Positions 16,694 to 25,648 of a stretch of DNA of 47,623 nt are shown here, piece by piece. The first letter of the stretch is position 1; the number at the start of each line of letters is the position of its first letter. The notes under the pieces are model-generated. The model saw nothing but the letters and a program-made list of their open reading frames with translations, searched no databases and was not told the origin of the DNA. Source of the DNA: Alistipes sp. (GTDB lineage: Bacteria; Bacteroidota; Bacteroidia; Bacteroidales; Rikenellaceae); contig JAJPZH010000033.1 of the NCBI GenBank assembly GCA_021204515.1, positions 1-47,623 on the forward strand, written 5' to 3'. The translations under genes and the position numbers were made by a program.

Positions 16694-18208
16694 ATGGAAC
16701 TTGCGAAAATTATCTCTCCGCTGCTGGCGGCCGGGAGCGTATTGCCCGCCGCCGCGCAGCCGCAGGCCGCCGCGCCGGCCTCCGAATCCCGCAAACAGCC
16801 GCATATCATCCTGATCGTTACCGATCAGCAGCGCGGCGACGCGCTCGGATGCTGCAATCCGGCGGTGCTGTCGCCCAACCTCGACGCGCTGGCGCGCGAC
16901 GGCGTGCGCTTCACCCGGGCCTATTCGTCGGCGCCGAGCAGCACTCCGGCCCGCGCCGGACTTTTGACGGGCATGTCGCCTTGGGGCCACGGCCTGCTGG
17001 GTTACGGCAAGGTCGCCGAACATTATCCCTTCGAGATGCCGCAGATGCTGCGCGACGCGGGTTACTGGACGCTGGGCATCGGCAAGATGCACTGGACGCC
17101 CCAGAACGCCACGCACGGCTTCCACGCGACGCTGATCGACGAGAGCGGCCGCCGCGAGTCGCCCTATTTCATGAGCGACTACCGCAAATGGTTCGCCTGC
17201 CACGCTCCGGGACTCGACCCCGATGCCACGGGCATCGGCTGGAACGCGCACCGCGCAGCGGCCTATGCGCTTCCCGAAGAGCTGCATCCCACCTGCTGGA
17301 CCGGCGGGCAGGCCGTGGCGGCCATCGAGGGCTACCGCTCCGACAAACCCCTCTTCTTGACCGTGTCGTTCGCCCGGCCGCACAGTCCTTACGACGCCCC
17401 GCAGCGGCTGATCGACGCCTATGACGGGGTCGATATTCCCGGTCCCGCCGTGGGCGGCTGGTGCGCCGAATTCGGGCGTGCGACCGACCCGGAAAAAAAT
17501 CCCGACGCCGCATACGGCGATTTCGGCGCCGCCTACGTAAAGAATTCGAAGAAACACTACTACGCCTCCGTCACCTTTATCGACGAGCAGATCGGCCTGA
17601 TCCTCCGGGCGCTGCGCGCGAGGGGCATGTACGACGACGCGCTGATCTGCTTCGTCTCGGACCACGGCGACATGATGGGCGACCACCATCACTGGCGCAA
17701 AACCTATGCTTACGAGGGTTCGGCGCATATCCCCTTTATCGTGAAGTTCCCGGCCGGAGCTGCGGGCTGTCCGGCTCCCGGCACTGCCGACGACCGGGTC
17801 GTGGAACTGCGCGACGTGCTGCCCACCTTCCTCGACGCGGCCGGCGCCGGGATTCCCGAAGGCATGGAGGGACTCTCCCTGCTGGACCGCGGTCCGTGGC
17901 GTCCGTGGCTCGATCTGGAGCACGCCACCTGCTACAGCGACGACAACTACTGGTGCGCACTGACCGACGGCCGCTGGAAATACATCCGGTTCGTGCATAC
18001 GGGCCGCGAACAGTTGTTCGACCTTGCGGCGGACCCCGCCGAACTGCATGATCTCGCGGGCGGGAAGCGTCATGCCGCCGAACTGGACCTGTGGCGTGCG
18101 CGGATGGCCGAACACCTGCGCGTGCGGGGCGAAGAGTGGGTGCGGGACGGAAAGTTCGTCGTGCGCGAGAAAACATTGCTGTACGGTCCCAATTATCCTG
18201 AAAATTAA
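16694..18208 (+). CDS. S1-family sulfatase, serine type (first of two)
   Basis: A 504-residue secreted sulfatase that should hydrolyse sulfate esters on a glycan. A hydrophobic N terminus ending PAAAQ fits a signal peptide. The formylglycine motif is S83-T84-P85-A86-R87, the serine form that needs an anaerobic maturase (anSME); none is in this window. Metal-site blocks are IVTDQQRGD (about 41-49) and FVSDHGDMMGDHHHW. The DQQRGD form resembles sulfatases related to iduronate and GlcNAc enzymes, but the sequence alone does not fix the sulfated sugar or position. It follows a 12-bp hairpin and is 16 bp before the second sulfatase. Confidence 0.93.
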   Translation: MELAKIISPLLAAGSVLPAAAQPQAAAPASESRKQPHIILIVTDQQRGDALGCCNPAVLSPNLDALARDGVRFTRAYSSAPSSTPARAGLLTGMSPWGHGLLGYGKVAEHYPFEMPQMLRDAGYWTLGIGKMHWTPQNATHGFHATLIDESGRRESPYFMSDYRKWFACHAPGLDPDATGIGWNAHRAAAYALPEELHPTCWTGGQAVAAIEGYRSDKPLFLTVSFARPHSPYDAPQRLIDAYDGVDIPGPAVGGWCAEFGRATDPEKNPDAAYGDFGAAYVKNSKKHYYASVTFIDEQIGLILRALRARGMYDDALICFVSDHGDMMGDHHHWRKTYAYEGSAHIPFIVKFPAGAAGCPAPGTADDRVVELRDVLPTFLDAAGAGIPEGMEGLSLLDRGPWRPWLDLEHATCYSDDNYWCALTDGRWKYIRFVHTGREQLFDLAADPAELHDLAGGKRHAAELDLWRARMAEHLRVRGEEWVRDGKFVVREKTLLYGPNYPEN

Positions 18209-18224
18209 TTAAATTTGATTCGTT

Positions 18225-19769
18225 ATGCGAAAATGGCGATATATCGTACCGGTCGGCGGCGGCTGTTTGCCGCTGGCCGCCGCGGGGCAGGGTGCGGCCG
18301 AAAAGCCGGCGCCCCGTCCCAACGTACTGCTGATCTATGCCGACGACGTGGGTTTCGGCGACCTGAGCTGTAACGGTTACGGATCGGTCCCCACGCCCCA
18401 TGTCGAACGGCTGGCGCGCGAAGGAATCCGCTTCACCAACGCTCACTGCGCCGCTTCGACCAGCACCCCGGCGCGTTACTCGATGCTGACGGGCGAATTC
18501 GCTTGGCGGTGGCCCGGAACCGGCGTCGCGCGCGGCGACGCCGCGGCGATCATCCCGGCCGGCTGTTACACGATGGCCGATCTGTTCCGCGACTGCGGCT
18601 ACCGCACGGCCGTCGTGGGCAAATGGCATCTGGGACTCGGCTCGCAGACGGGCGCCCAGAACTGGAACGAAGAGGTGCGTCCCAATCCCGCCGATCTGGG
18701 GTTCGGCTACTCCTACATCATGGCCGCCACGGCCGACCGCACGCCCTGTATCTTCATGGAGAACGGCCGCGGCGTGAACCTCGATCCCGACGATCCCGTC
18801 GAGGTGAGTTACGAGCGGAATTTCCCCGGCGGGCCTACGGGCCGCGACAACCCCGAACTGCTGCGTATGCACCCCTCCGAGGGACACGATCAGTCGATCG
18901 TGAACGGTATTTCACGCATCGGCTACATGCGGGGCGGGCGGAGCGCTCTGTGGCGCGACGAGTATATCGCCGACAGCATCGTCTGCCATGCGGTGCGTTT
19001 TATCGGCGACTGCGCCGCCTCCGGCGAACCCTTTTTCCTCTACTTTGCGACCAACGACATCCACGTTCCCCGCGTGCCGCATCCCCGCTTCGCCGGGAAG
19101 AGCGGTCTGGGGCCGCGCGGCGACGCCATCCTGTCGTTCGACTGGAGCGTCGGGTGCGTTCTCGCGGCGCTGGACAGTCTGGGGCTGGCGGAGAATACGC
19201 TGGTGATCCTTTCGAGCGACAACGGTCCCGTCGTGGACGACGGCTATCGGGACCAAGCCCGCGAACTGCTGGGCGCGCATAAGCCCGGCGGGGACTTCCG
19301 GGGCGGGAAATACAGCATCTACGAAGCCGGGACGCGCGTGCCCTGCATCGTGCGCTGGCCCGGGACGGTGCCTGCGGACGTGGTGACGGACGCGCTGGCC
19401 GGACAGGTCGATTGGTTCGCCTCGCTGGCCGCGATGCTGGGCGCGACGCTGCCCGAAGGAGCCGCTCCCGACAGCGAGGAGCACCTCGGCACGTGGCTCC
19501 GGGGTGCGGAGGGCCGTACCATGCTGGCCTACCAGAGCAACAACGAGAACGTGACGCTGACCGACGGCCGCTGGAAATACGTGCCACCCTTCACCGGACC
19601 GCGCTATGCGTGGGGTACGGGCATCGAGCTGGGCAACAGTCCCGGTGACCAGCTGTACGACATGCAGGCCGATCCCGAAGAGCGGCACAACGTCGCTGCC
19701 GAACACCCCGCCGTGGTCGAACGCCTGCGCGGGGAGTTGCGAAAATTAGGTTTCCGATTTAAAAGATAA
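18225..19769 (+). CDS. S1-family arylsulfatase-like sulfatase, serine type (second of two)
   Basis: A 514-residue secreted sulfatase. The formylglycine motif is S80-T81-P82-A83-R84, again the serine type. The metal-binding start YADDVGFGDLSCNGYG (38-53) is of the arylsulfatase A-like class, different from the DQQRGD form of its neighbour. VVGKWHLGLG and ILSSDNGPVVDDGY complete the active site. It is thus not a recent duplicate of the first sulfatase and probably acts on a different sulfate position. The signal peptide is at the N terminus (VPVGGGCLPLAAAG). The GH123-like gene starts 5 bp after its stop, so the two are likely translated from one message. Confidence 0.93.
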   Translation: MRKWRYIVPVGGGCLPLAAAGQGAAEKPAPRPNVLLIYADDVGFGDLSCNGYGSVPTPHVERLAREGIRFTNAHCAASTSTPARYSMLTGEFAWRWPGTGVARGDAAAIIPAGCYTMADLFRDCGYRTAVVGKWHLGLGSQTGAQNWNEEVRPNPADLGFGYSYIMAATADRTPCIFMENGRGVNLDPDDPVEVSYERNFPGGPTGRDNPELLRMHPSEGHDQSIVNGISRIGYMRGGRSALWRDEYIADSIVCHAVRFIGDCAASGEPFFLYFATNDIHVPRVPHPRFAGKSGLGPRGDAILSFDWSVGCVLAALDSLGLAENTLVILSSDNGPVVDDGYRDQARELLGAHKPGGDFRGGKYSIYEAGTRVPCIVRWPGTVPADVVTDALAGQVDWFASLAAMLGATLPEGAAPDSEEHLGTWLRGAEGRTMLAYQSNNENVTLTDGRWKYVPPFTGPRYAWGTGIELGNSPGDQLYDMQADPEERHNVAAEHPAVVERLRGELRKLGFRFKR

Positions 19770-19774
19770 CTGCC

Positions 19775-21547
19775 ATGACCCTTTCTTACGACAAAATCCT
19801 GCTGCGCGCGGCGCTTTGCATGCTGACGCTGTTTTTGGCTGGCGCCTGCTCCCGGCGCGCTCCCGTGCTCACGTTCCGCGAGGCGGACGATCCTACGGCC
19901 GATACGCTCGCCGACTGGTCGGGCGTCGCTTCGGGCCTGCATGCCGCTTGGGGCACGACCGACGAACGTTACGCCCGCTCCGTAGTGCCCCAAGCCGCGG
20001 CGTCCGAATGCCGCCTGACGGCATGGCGCGGCGAACGGGTTTCGGCCCAGCTGGTGCTGTGGAGCGCCGACAGCGTGGGCGGCGTGGAGTGCCGCGTCGG
20101 GAAATTCCGCTCCGGCGAAGAGTGTCTTCCCGCCGCAATCGCGCAGGCCCGCTTCGTGCGTTACGTGCTGACCGACACGTTCGGTCCGGGCTGCGGCTAC
20201 CGCAAGGACGGCGATTTCCCTGTTTCGCTCGCGGCCGACATGCTCGACACGCTCGGCCGCTTCGACATGGATGCGCGCACCGCGCGTCCGGTGTGGCTGA
20301 CCGTCTCCGTGCCGGACGACGCTCCGGCAGGCGTCTACCGCTCCTGTGTCGAAGTGACGGGCTGCGGCGTGAAGAGCCTCGAACTGCCCTTCGAACTCCG
20401 CGTGCAGGAGCGGCGCCTGCCCCGTCCTGCGGAGTGGAGCTACCACCTCGACCTCTGGCAGCATCCTGCCGCCGCGGCGCGGGTAATGGGTCTCGCGCTG
20501 TGGAGCGACGCGCACTTCGACGCGCTGCGTCCGCTGGTGCGGATGCTCGCCGACGCCGGACAGAAGGTCGTCACGGCGACGCTCAACAAGGACCCGTGGA
20601 ACCACCAGTGTTTCGACGCCTATGAAGACATGATCCGCTGGACCCGGCGCGCCGACGGCACGTGGGAGTACGACTATTCGCTCTTCGACCGCTGGGTCGG
20701 ACTCTGCGCCGAGGAGGGGATCGACCGGCAGATCAACTGCTACTCGATGCTTCCGTGGAACAACGAACTGCACTATTACGACGCGGCGGCGGACCGCATC
20801 GTCGAGGTCCGGGCCGACCCCGGAACGCCCGAATTCGAAGCGATGTGGCGACCTTTCCTCCGGGATTTCGAAGCGCATCTCGACGCGAAAGGGTGGCTCG
20901 GCAAGTGCTGTATCGCCATGGACGAGCGCTCGCCCGAAACCATGGATGCGGCGATCGGCCTGCTGCGCAGCGCGGCTCCCGGACTGGGAATCGCCATGGC
21001 CGACAACCACGCCAGCTATAAGCGCTATGCCGATTTGGACGACGTCTGCGTGCAGATCGACTGCCGCGTGGCCGACGAGGACCTCGCCCAGCGCCGCCGC
21101 GACGGACTGCTGACTACCTACTACGTCTGCTGTTCATCGGAATTCCCCAATACGTTCACCTTCTCCGAGCCGTGGGAAGCGGTCTATATGGCGTGGTTCG
21201 CCGCGGCATGCGGCTACGACGGCATGCTGCGCTGGTCGTATAACTCGTGGCCGGCCGATCCCGTGCGCGACTCGCGTTTCACGGCATGGCCCGCAGGCGA
21301 CACCTACCTCGTCTATCCCGACGCCCGTTCGTCGATCCGCTTCGAACGATTGCGGGAAGGCATTCAGGATTACGAGAAGATCCGCATCCTGCGCAGCGAA
21401 CTGGCTTCGGACAACACCCCCGAAGGCGCCGCAAAACGTGCTGAACTCGAAGCCGCGGTACGTCCCTTCGAAATGCACGACGTCTCGCAGCCGTGGCCCG
21501 AACTGCTGCGCAAAGGCAAAGAGACGATCGCCCGGCTGAGCGAATAG
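19775..21547 (+). CDS. GH123-like lipoprotein (DUF4091 family, probable beta-N-acetylgalactosaminidase)
   Basis: A 590-residue lipoprotein with lipobox FLAGAC (Cys25). It has an N-terminal beta-sandwich (about 50-230) and a TIM barrel with the DUF4091 end region (FAAACGYDGMLRWSYNSW, FERLREGIQDYEKI). GH123 enzymes use an adjacent Asp-Glu pair for substrate-assisted catalysis. Here AMDERSPE places Asp383-Glu384 in that position. Characterised members cleave beta-linked GalNAc, for example in glycosphingolipid glycans. Many DUF4091 proteins are untested, so the activity is inferred. It closes the PUL operon. A GC hairpin overlaps its stop codon. Confidence 0.82.
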   Translation: MTLSYDKILLRAALCMLTLFLAGACSRRAPVLTFREADDPTADTLADWSGVASGLHAAWGTTDERYARSVVPQAAASECRLTAWRGERVSAQLVLWSADSVGGVECRVGKFRSGEECLPAAIAQARFVRYVLTDTFGPGCGYRKDGDFPVSLAADMLDTLGRFDMDARTARPVWLTVSVPDDAPAGVYRSCVEVTGCGVKSLELPFELRVQERRLPRPAEWSYHLDLWQHPAAAARVMGLALWSDAHFDALRPLVRMLADAGQKVVTATLNKDPWNHQCFDAYEDMIRWTRRADGTWEYDYSLFDRWVGLCAEEGIDRQINCYSMLPWNNELHYYDAAADRIVEVRADPGTPEFEAMWRPFLRDFEAHLDAKGWLGKCCIAMDERSPETMDAAIGLLRSAAPGLGIAMADNHASYKRYADLDDVCVQIDCRVADEDLAQRRRDGLLTTYYVCCSSEFPNTFTFSEPWEAVYMAWFAAACGYDGMLRWSYNSWPADPVRDSRFTAWPAGDTYLVYPDARSSIRFERLREGIQDYEKIRILRSELASDNTPEGAAKRAELEAAVRPFEMHDVSQPWPELLRKGKETIARLSE

Positions 21548-21581
21548 CCCCCCCCGGTCTGAAAGCAAAGCGGGAGGGGCT
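21546..21581 (+). terminator. Hairpin overlapping the GH123-like stop codon
   Basis: AGCCCC (21546-21551) pairs with GGGGCT (21576-21581), and after one mismatch CCCG (21553-21556) pairs with CGGG (21571-21574), leaving a 14-nt loop. No U run follows. It is the only hairpin found directly after the PUL operon and accounts for the C8 run at 21548-21555. Confidence 0.5.
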
Positions 21582-21761
21582 GTTCGCACTTCCGCTTTCT
21601 TCGATTTCCAAGGCTCTGGGGCCTAAGAAGATCAGCACGGGACAATGCGTTGTCTTCGATTAGAGACGGATGAAAATGCTGCCGACCTGCCGGCGGCTCC
21701 TCTTTTGAGGATTTCGAAGAGGATGCCTGAAATCTGTCCAAAATTCTATCCTAAAAACAAG

Positions 21762-21788
21762 AAAAGGAGCTGAAAATCAGCTCCTTTT
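21762..21788 (-). terminator. Terminator downstream of tRNA-Leu (bidirectional)
   Basis: A perfect 12-bp inverted repeat (21762-21773 and 21777-21788) with the loop AAA. Both arms end in A/T runs, so it can terminate the minus-strand tRNA transcript and any plus-strand read-through from the PUL. The stretch 21582-21761 shows only short imperfect inverted repeats and no gene. Confidence 0.85.
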
Positions 21789-21790
21789 TG

Positions 21791-21875
21791 TGCCCAGGAC
21801 AAGACTCGAACTTGCACGAACTAAACGTTCACTACCCCCTCAAAGTAGCGTGTCTACCAATTTCACCACCTGGGC
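21791..21875 (-). tRNA. tRNA-Leu, anticodon GAG
   Basis: The minus strand folds as an 85-nt class II tRNA. The acceptor stem is GCCCAGG/CCTGGGC with discriminator A at 21791. The D-arm region is TGGTGAAATTGGTAGACAC, and the anticodon stem CTACT/GGTAG encloses the loop TTGAGGG, giving anticodon GAG. A variable arm follows, and the T loop is GTTCGAGTC. The long variable arm and the D-arm match leucine tRNAs. It reads CUC and CUU codons. The 3' CCA is not encoded. Confidence 0.94.
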
Positions 21876-21905
21876 CTTCCCTCCGAATTTCGGATTTCGG
21901 GTGTG

Positions 21906-21936
21906 CAAATATAGGGCATAAATTTTAATTCGCCAA
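21906..21936 (-). promoter_or_regulatory. Promoter of tRNA-Leu
   Basis: On the minus strand TTGG (21933-21936) is followed after 19 nt by TATATTTG (21906-21913), a full match to the Bacteroidetes TAnnTTTG -7 element. It lies 30 bp before the mature tRNA 5' end. The remaining spacer, 21937-22096, shows nothing else. Confidence 0.8.
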
Positions 21937-22096
21937 ATTTTCAGGGCGGTTAATGGCGAATTTTGTTTTTCTTCGGTTTCCGTAACCGGAAACGGGGCCG
22001 TTTCGGGTGCGGAATGGTCTGCGGCGATACTTCATGCCGGGCGGATATACTCTTCCCCGCGACGGCGGCATAAATCCTCCGACGCGGTTGGCGGAA

Positions 22097-23620
22097 TTAC
22101 TCCCCCTCCTGCGGGGACAGGACGAGCATACCTGCGGGCCGGCGCGAATCTTCCGGCAGCGTAACGCCTTCTGCCGGCGCGACGCCGACGGCGCTCCGGG
22201 CTGCGGATGCCGCGTAGGAGTGTCCTGTAATCAGACTCAGGGCCTTGGCGAGCATCGGCTCCTCAGGCCCGAAATCCACCAGTCTGTTGTTCCAGTCGGC
22301 GACCTGATGATCGACCGCGAGTCCGGCCGGGTCCACGGTCTCCTCTTTGGCGTTGTAACCTTGGAACGTGATCGGCGCCAGTTCGTACGAATAGTCGCCT
22401 TCGTCGAATTTGTCGATCTCCATGCCCACGTTCTTGCCGTTGGTCTTCTCGCCGATCAGCGTTACGTCGATGTCGATGCCCCGCAGTCCGTTGATAACCG
22501 CTTCGCTCGACGATGCCGTGCTGCCCGTCGTCAGTACATAGAGTCTCGGCAGGTCGAGGGCGTACTGCGTGAGATCTACCCCGTAGTAGTCTCCGTAACT
22601 GAAATTCTCGTAAAAAAGTTCTTTTCCCTGATCGTACGTATTTCCCGTCTGCTTCTGGGTTTTCGTCGGATCGGCCATGCGGTCGTCGTTGTAGCGGTAG
22701 TATTGGAAAACCTTTTCGCGGCAGTTTTCGCCTGCGATGCACGTCGCCAGCATCTTCGACGAAATCACATGGCCGCCGCCGTTGTAACGCAGGTCGAGTA
22801 CCATATCTGTGATTCCCGCCTCCTTGAACTTCCGGAGAGAATCCAGCAGGTCGTCGTCGTAAGCTGCGTCGAAACTGTTGTAGACCATGTATCCGATCTT
22901 ATGCTCGTCTTGGACGATGATGTCGGCGCGGAGCACCGGATTCGGATAGAGCTGTTCCGCCGTGAGGGTGGTCTGTTCGCCCGTCTGCCGGTCTTTGAAG
23001 ACGACCGACACGGCTCCCGCAGGGCTGGTCAGCCGCTTGTATACGGGGGTGTATTCGCTTTCCGAATCGGCGATCTCGGCGCCGTCGATCTCCGAGAAGA
23101 TCGTACCCCGTTTGAATCCCGCCTTGTCGGCCGGAGAACCGGGATACACCGCCATCACGTAGAATCCCGCCTTCCCCGTATCGGTGAACCGGACTATGCC
23201 CAGCCGGGCGAATCCGAAACTGTATTCCGTCTCCTTGCGGACGCCGTGATTGACGCCGCGCGTTTTCCGTCCCATGGCCGCGCGGCTCTGGGCCGTGCGG
23301 GTGATGTAGGAGTAGAGGTTGTAATAGCCTTTCCCCGCACCGTCCGTATACCTCTTTTTGTCGAGGGTGTTGGTGGTCATGCCCAGCAGGGTCCTCGTCA
23401 GGAAGTTGTCCTTATCCGCGGCGTATTCGATCGTCAGGTCGCGGGTCATCTGTTCGTACTCGCCGTTCCACAGGTAACGCTCGGCCAGATAGCTGTCTAT
23501 CTTGCCGTTGTACGACTCCGTGGTTCCCGTGCCGCCGTTTCCGGTGGTGTCTTTGGCGCAGGAACCCGCCGCCAGCGCCGAAAGGAGCGCGGCGGCCCAT
23601 ACGCAGTGAATTATTTTCAT
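22097..23620 (-). CDS. S41-family C-terminal processing peptidase-like lipoprotein
   Basis: A 507-residue exported protein with a lipoprotein signal (ALAAGSC, Cys21). A PDZ domain covers about 137-220 (FYVMAVYPGSPADKAGFKRGTIFSEIDG) and an S41 serine peptidase core about 240-400. Aligning with E. coli Tsp, the STASSSE block places the nucleophile at Ser370, and GEKTNGK supplies the general-base Lys396. DLRYNGGG (276-283) forms the family oxyanion region. Such lipoproteins are common in Bacteroidetes; their substrates are mostly unknown. It lies 39 bp downstream of the S46 peptidase on the same strand, so the two may share a transcript. The start is the ATG at 23620 preceding a clear signal. 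Confidence 0.92.
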   Translation of the reverse strand: MKIIHCVWAAALLSALAAGSCAKDTTGNGGTGTTESYNGKIDSYLAERYLWNGEYEQMTRDLTIEYAADKDNFLTRTLLGMTTNTLDKKRYTDGAGKGYYNLYSYITRTAQSRAAMGRKTRGVNHGVRKETEYSFGFARLGIVRFTDTGKAGFYVMAVYPGSPADKAGFKRGTIFSEIDGAEIADSESEYTPVYKRLTSPAGAVSVVFKDRQTGEQTTLTAEQLYPNPVLRADIIVQDEHKIGYMVYNSFDAAYDDDLLDSLRKFKEAGITDMVLDLRYNGGGHVISSKMLATCIAGENCREKVFQYYRYNDDRMADPTKTQKQTGNTYDQGKELFYENFSYGDYYGVDLTQYALDLPRLYVLTTGSTASSSEAVINGLRGIDIDVTLIGEKTNGKNVGMEIDKFDEGDYSYELAPITFQGYNAKEETVDPAGLAVDHQVADWNNRLVDFGPEEPMLAKALSLITGHSYAASAARSAVGVAPAEGVTLPEDSRRPAGMLVLSPQEGE

Positions 23621-23659
23621 CCGTCGAATTTTTTGTCCGCTAAAGGTAACTATATTTTT

Positions 23660-25648
23660 CTATTTCCGGTTGCTGAAGTCCATTTCTCCGAACAAATAGT
23701 CCGCTCCGCCGATGCGGTCGATCACGAACAGCACGTAACGGATATCTACGGCGATGTTGCGGCAGATCGTCTCGTCGAAGGCCACGTCGCTCATCGTCGA
23801 ACGCCATGTACGGTCGAAATTCACGCCGACCAGTTCGCCCCGGGCGTTGAGGATCGGCGATCCGGAGTTGCCGCCCGTGGTGTGGTTCGTGGCGAGGAAG
23901 CAGACGGGCACCGTCGTGCGGCCGTCGATCCGCGTGGCCCAGCGTCCGTACTCCTTCGAGGCGTGGATGTCGCGCAGCGCCTGCGGAATGTCGTAGTCGT
24001 AGATGTCGGGATTGTCCTTGGCGATGATGCCGTCGATCGTCGTCCGGGGCTTGTGATACTCGCCGTCGGCGTATTCGTACCCCGCCACATGGCCGTAGGC
24101 CACGCGCAGGGTCAGGTTGGCGTCGGGGAAGAACGCCCGGCCGGTGTCCCACTCTCTGAGTCCCCTGATGTAGGCGGTGTAGAGTTCGTTGAGCCGTGCG
24201 CTGTTGAGGTTGCGCAGCGAGCGGGTGCCCAGCAGCCATTCGATATGGTCCTGCATCCGCTTGGCGCCTCCGGCCAGCGTATTGACCGCCGTGGTGTCGG
24301 AGCCTTCCCATACGTCGTCGAAAATCCGTTCGGCGAAGGCTTCGGGCGATCCTGCGGCCGCTGCGCCCGCGAGGAACTCCGGCACCTGATACTGGACCGG
24401 ACAGCGGCGGGCGTACTCGCCGAAGAGGTATCTGTAAAGGGCGCGCTCGGTCGCTTCGCGCTGTGCGAAGACCGCTTCGGCCCGCTCCGCGGCGGTGTAG
24501 CGCTTGGGCAGGGCGTCGAGGGTCTCGCGGGTGATCTCGCGTGCGAAGTAGGCGTCCGCGATGCGGGCGTATTCGGCCTTCAGGTCGGCCACGACGCTGC
24601 GGTATTCGGGTTTGTCCTGCGCCCACGCCGCGAAGTCCTCTTCGTAGGCGCGCTTCGAAGCCACCGTGCCCAGCCGGTTGATGCCCAGCACTTCGCCCTG
24701 CCATTTCTTCCATGCGTTGGCGATCGAGGCGTGTTTGGCGGCGTAGTGGATGCGCAGCGCCGGATCGCTCTGCTGCGCCGCCGAGATGATGTCGAGACGG
24801 CCCGTGCGGACGGCGATTTTCGCCGGGTCCGAACGCTCGGCGATGTAGGCCACGGCGTCGGAGAGAATGTACTCCTGCGTGTTGCCGGGGAAGCCGTAAA
24901 TCATCGTGAAGTCGCCCTCTCCGACCCCCGCGGTCGAGATTTTGAAATGCCGCTTGGGTTTGTAGGGCACGTTGTCGGGCGAATAGGCCGCGGGTTTGTT
25001 GTCCCTGCCGGCATAGATGCGGAACAGCGAGAAGTCGCCCGTGTGGCGGGGCCATATCCAGTTGTCGGTGTCGCCGCCGAACTTGCCGATCGACGAGGGC
25101 GGGGCGGCCACCAGACGCACGTCGTCGAACTGCTCGTAGACGAACAGGAACTGCTGGTTGCCGTAATACATCTGCTCCACGGCGGCCTTGTAGCCCTTGC
25201 CTTCGGCCTCCGCCCTGCGGACGATCTCCTCCTGCGTCTGGCCTGCGGCCAGCCGGTCGGTCACCTCCTCCATGCGGACGAGGAATTTCACGTTGAGCTT
25301 CTCGTTGGGCAGCTCTTGGGCGCGCGACATGGCCCAGAATCCGTGGGTCAGGTAGTCGTGCTCGACGCTCGAATGCGACTGTATGGCGTCGTAACCGCAG
25401 TGGTGGTTGGTCAGCAGCAGCCCTTCGGCCGAGATCAGCTCTCCCGTGCAGCCGCCGTCGAACAGCACCACGGCGTCTTTCATCGAAGCCTTGTTGATCG
25501 AATAGATGTCTTCGGCCGTGAGCCGGAAACCTTTTGCGCGCATGTCGTCGATGCGCTGCGAAATCAGACTCGGGAGCCACATGCCCTCGTCGGCCGAAGC
25601 CGCGAGTGCGAAAAGCGAACAGATGAGGGTAAGCAGTATGCGTTTCAT
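23660..25648 (-). CDS. S46-family dipeptidyl-peptidase, predicted DPP11 type (Asp/Glu at P1)
   Basis: A 662-residue periplasmic exopeptidase that removes dipeptides from protein-derived peptides. The signal peptide is residues 1-19. The chymotrypsin-like triad is visible: His in TNHHCGY (80-85), Asp in the block GGDTDNWIWPRHTGDF (191-206), and Ser595 in GNSGSP. Eighteen residues after the serine is Arg613 (in NFDRTW). In Porphyromonas gingivalis, Arg673 at that spacing gives DPP11 its preference for Asp/Glu, whereas DPP7 has Gly. The protein is about 50-60 residues shorter than those enzymes. The ATG at 25648 was chosen over 25753 because it starts the signal peptide; it overlaps the maf stop codon as ATGA, implying translational coupling. 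Confidence 0.93.
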   Translation of the reverse strand: MKRILLTLICSLFALAASADEGMWLPSLISQRIDDMRAKGFRLTAEDIYSINKASMKDAVVLFDGGCTGELISAEGLLLTNHHCGYDAIQSHSSVEHDYLTHGFWAMSRAQELPNEKLNVKFLVRMEEVTDRLAAGQTQEEIVRRAEAEGKGYKAAVEQMYYGNQQFLFVYEQFDDVRLVAAPPSSIGKFGGDTDNWIWPRHTGDFSLFRIYAGRDNKPAAYSPDNVPYKPKRHFKISTAGVGEGDFTMIYGFPGNTQEYILSDAVAYIAERSDPAKIAVRTGRLDIISAAQQSDPALRIHYAAKHASIANAWKKWQGEVLGINRLGTVASKRAYEEDFAAWAQDKPEYRSVVADLKAEYARIADAYFAREITRETLDALPKRYTAAERAEAVFAQREATERALYRYLFGEYARRCPVQYQVPEFLAGAAAAGSPEAFAERIFDDVWEGSDTTAVNTLAGGAKRMQDHIEWLLGTRSLRNLNSARLNELYTAYIRGLREWDTGRAFFPDANLTLRVAYGHVAGYEYADGEYHKPRTTIDGIIAKDNPDIYDYDIPQALRDIHASKEYGRWATRIDGRTTVPVCFLATNHTTGGNSGSPILNARGELVGVNFDRTWRSTMSDVAFDETICRNIAVDIRYVLFVIDRIGGADYLFGEMDFSNRK

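Noticed and set aside
21548..21555. C8 run after the GH123-like gene as a third phase-variable tract
   Set aside because: It lies just after the stop codon in non-coding DNA and is explained as one arm of a hairpin (21546-21581).
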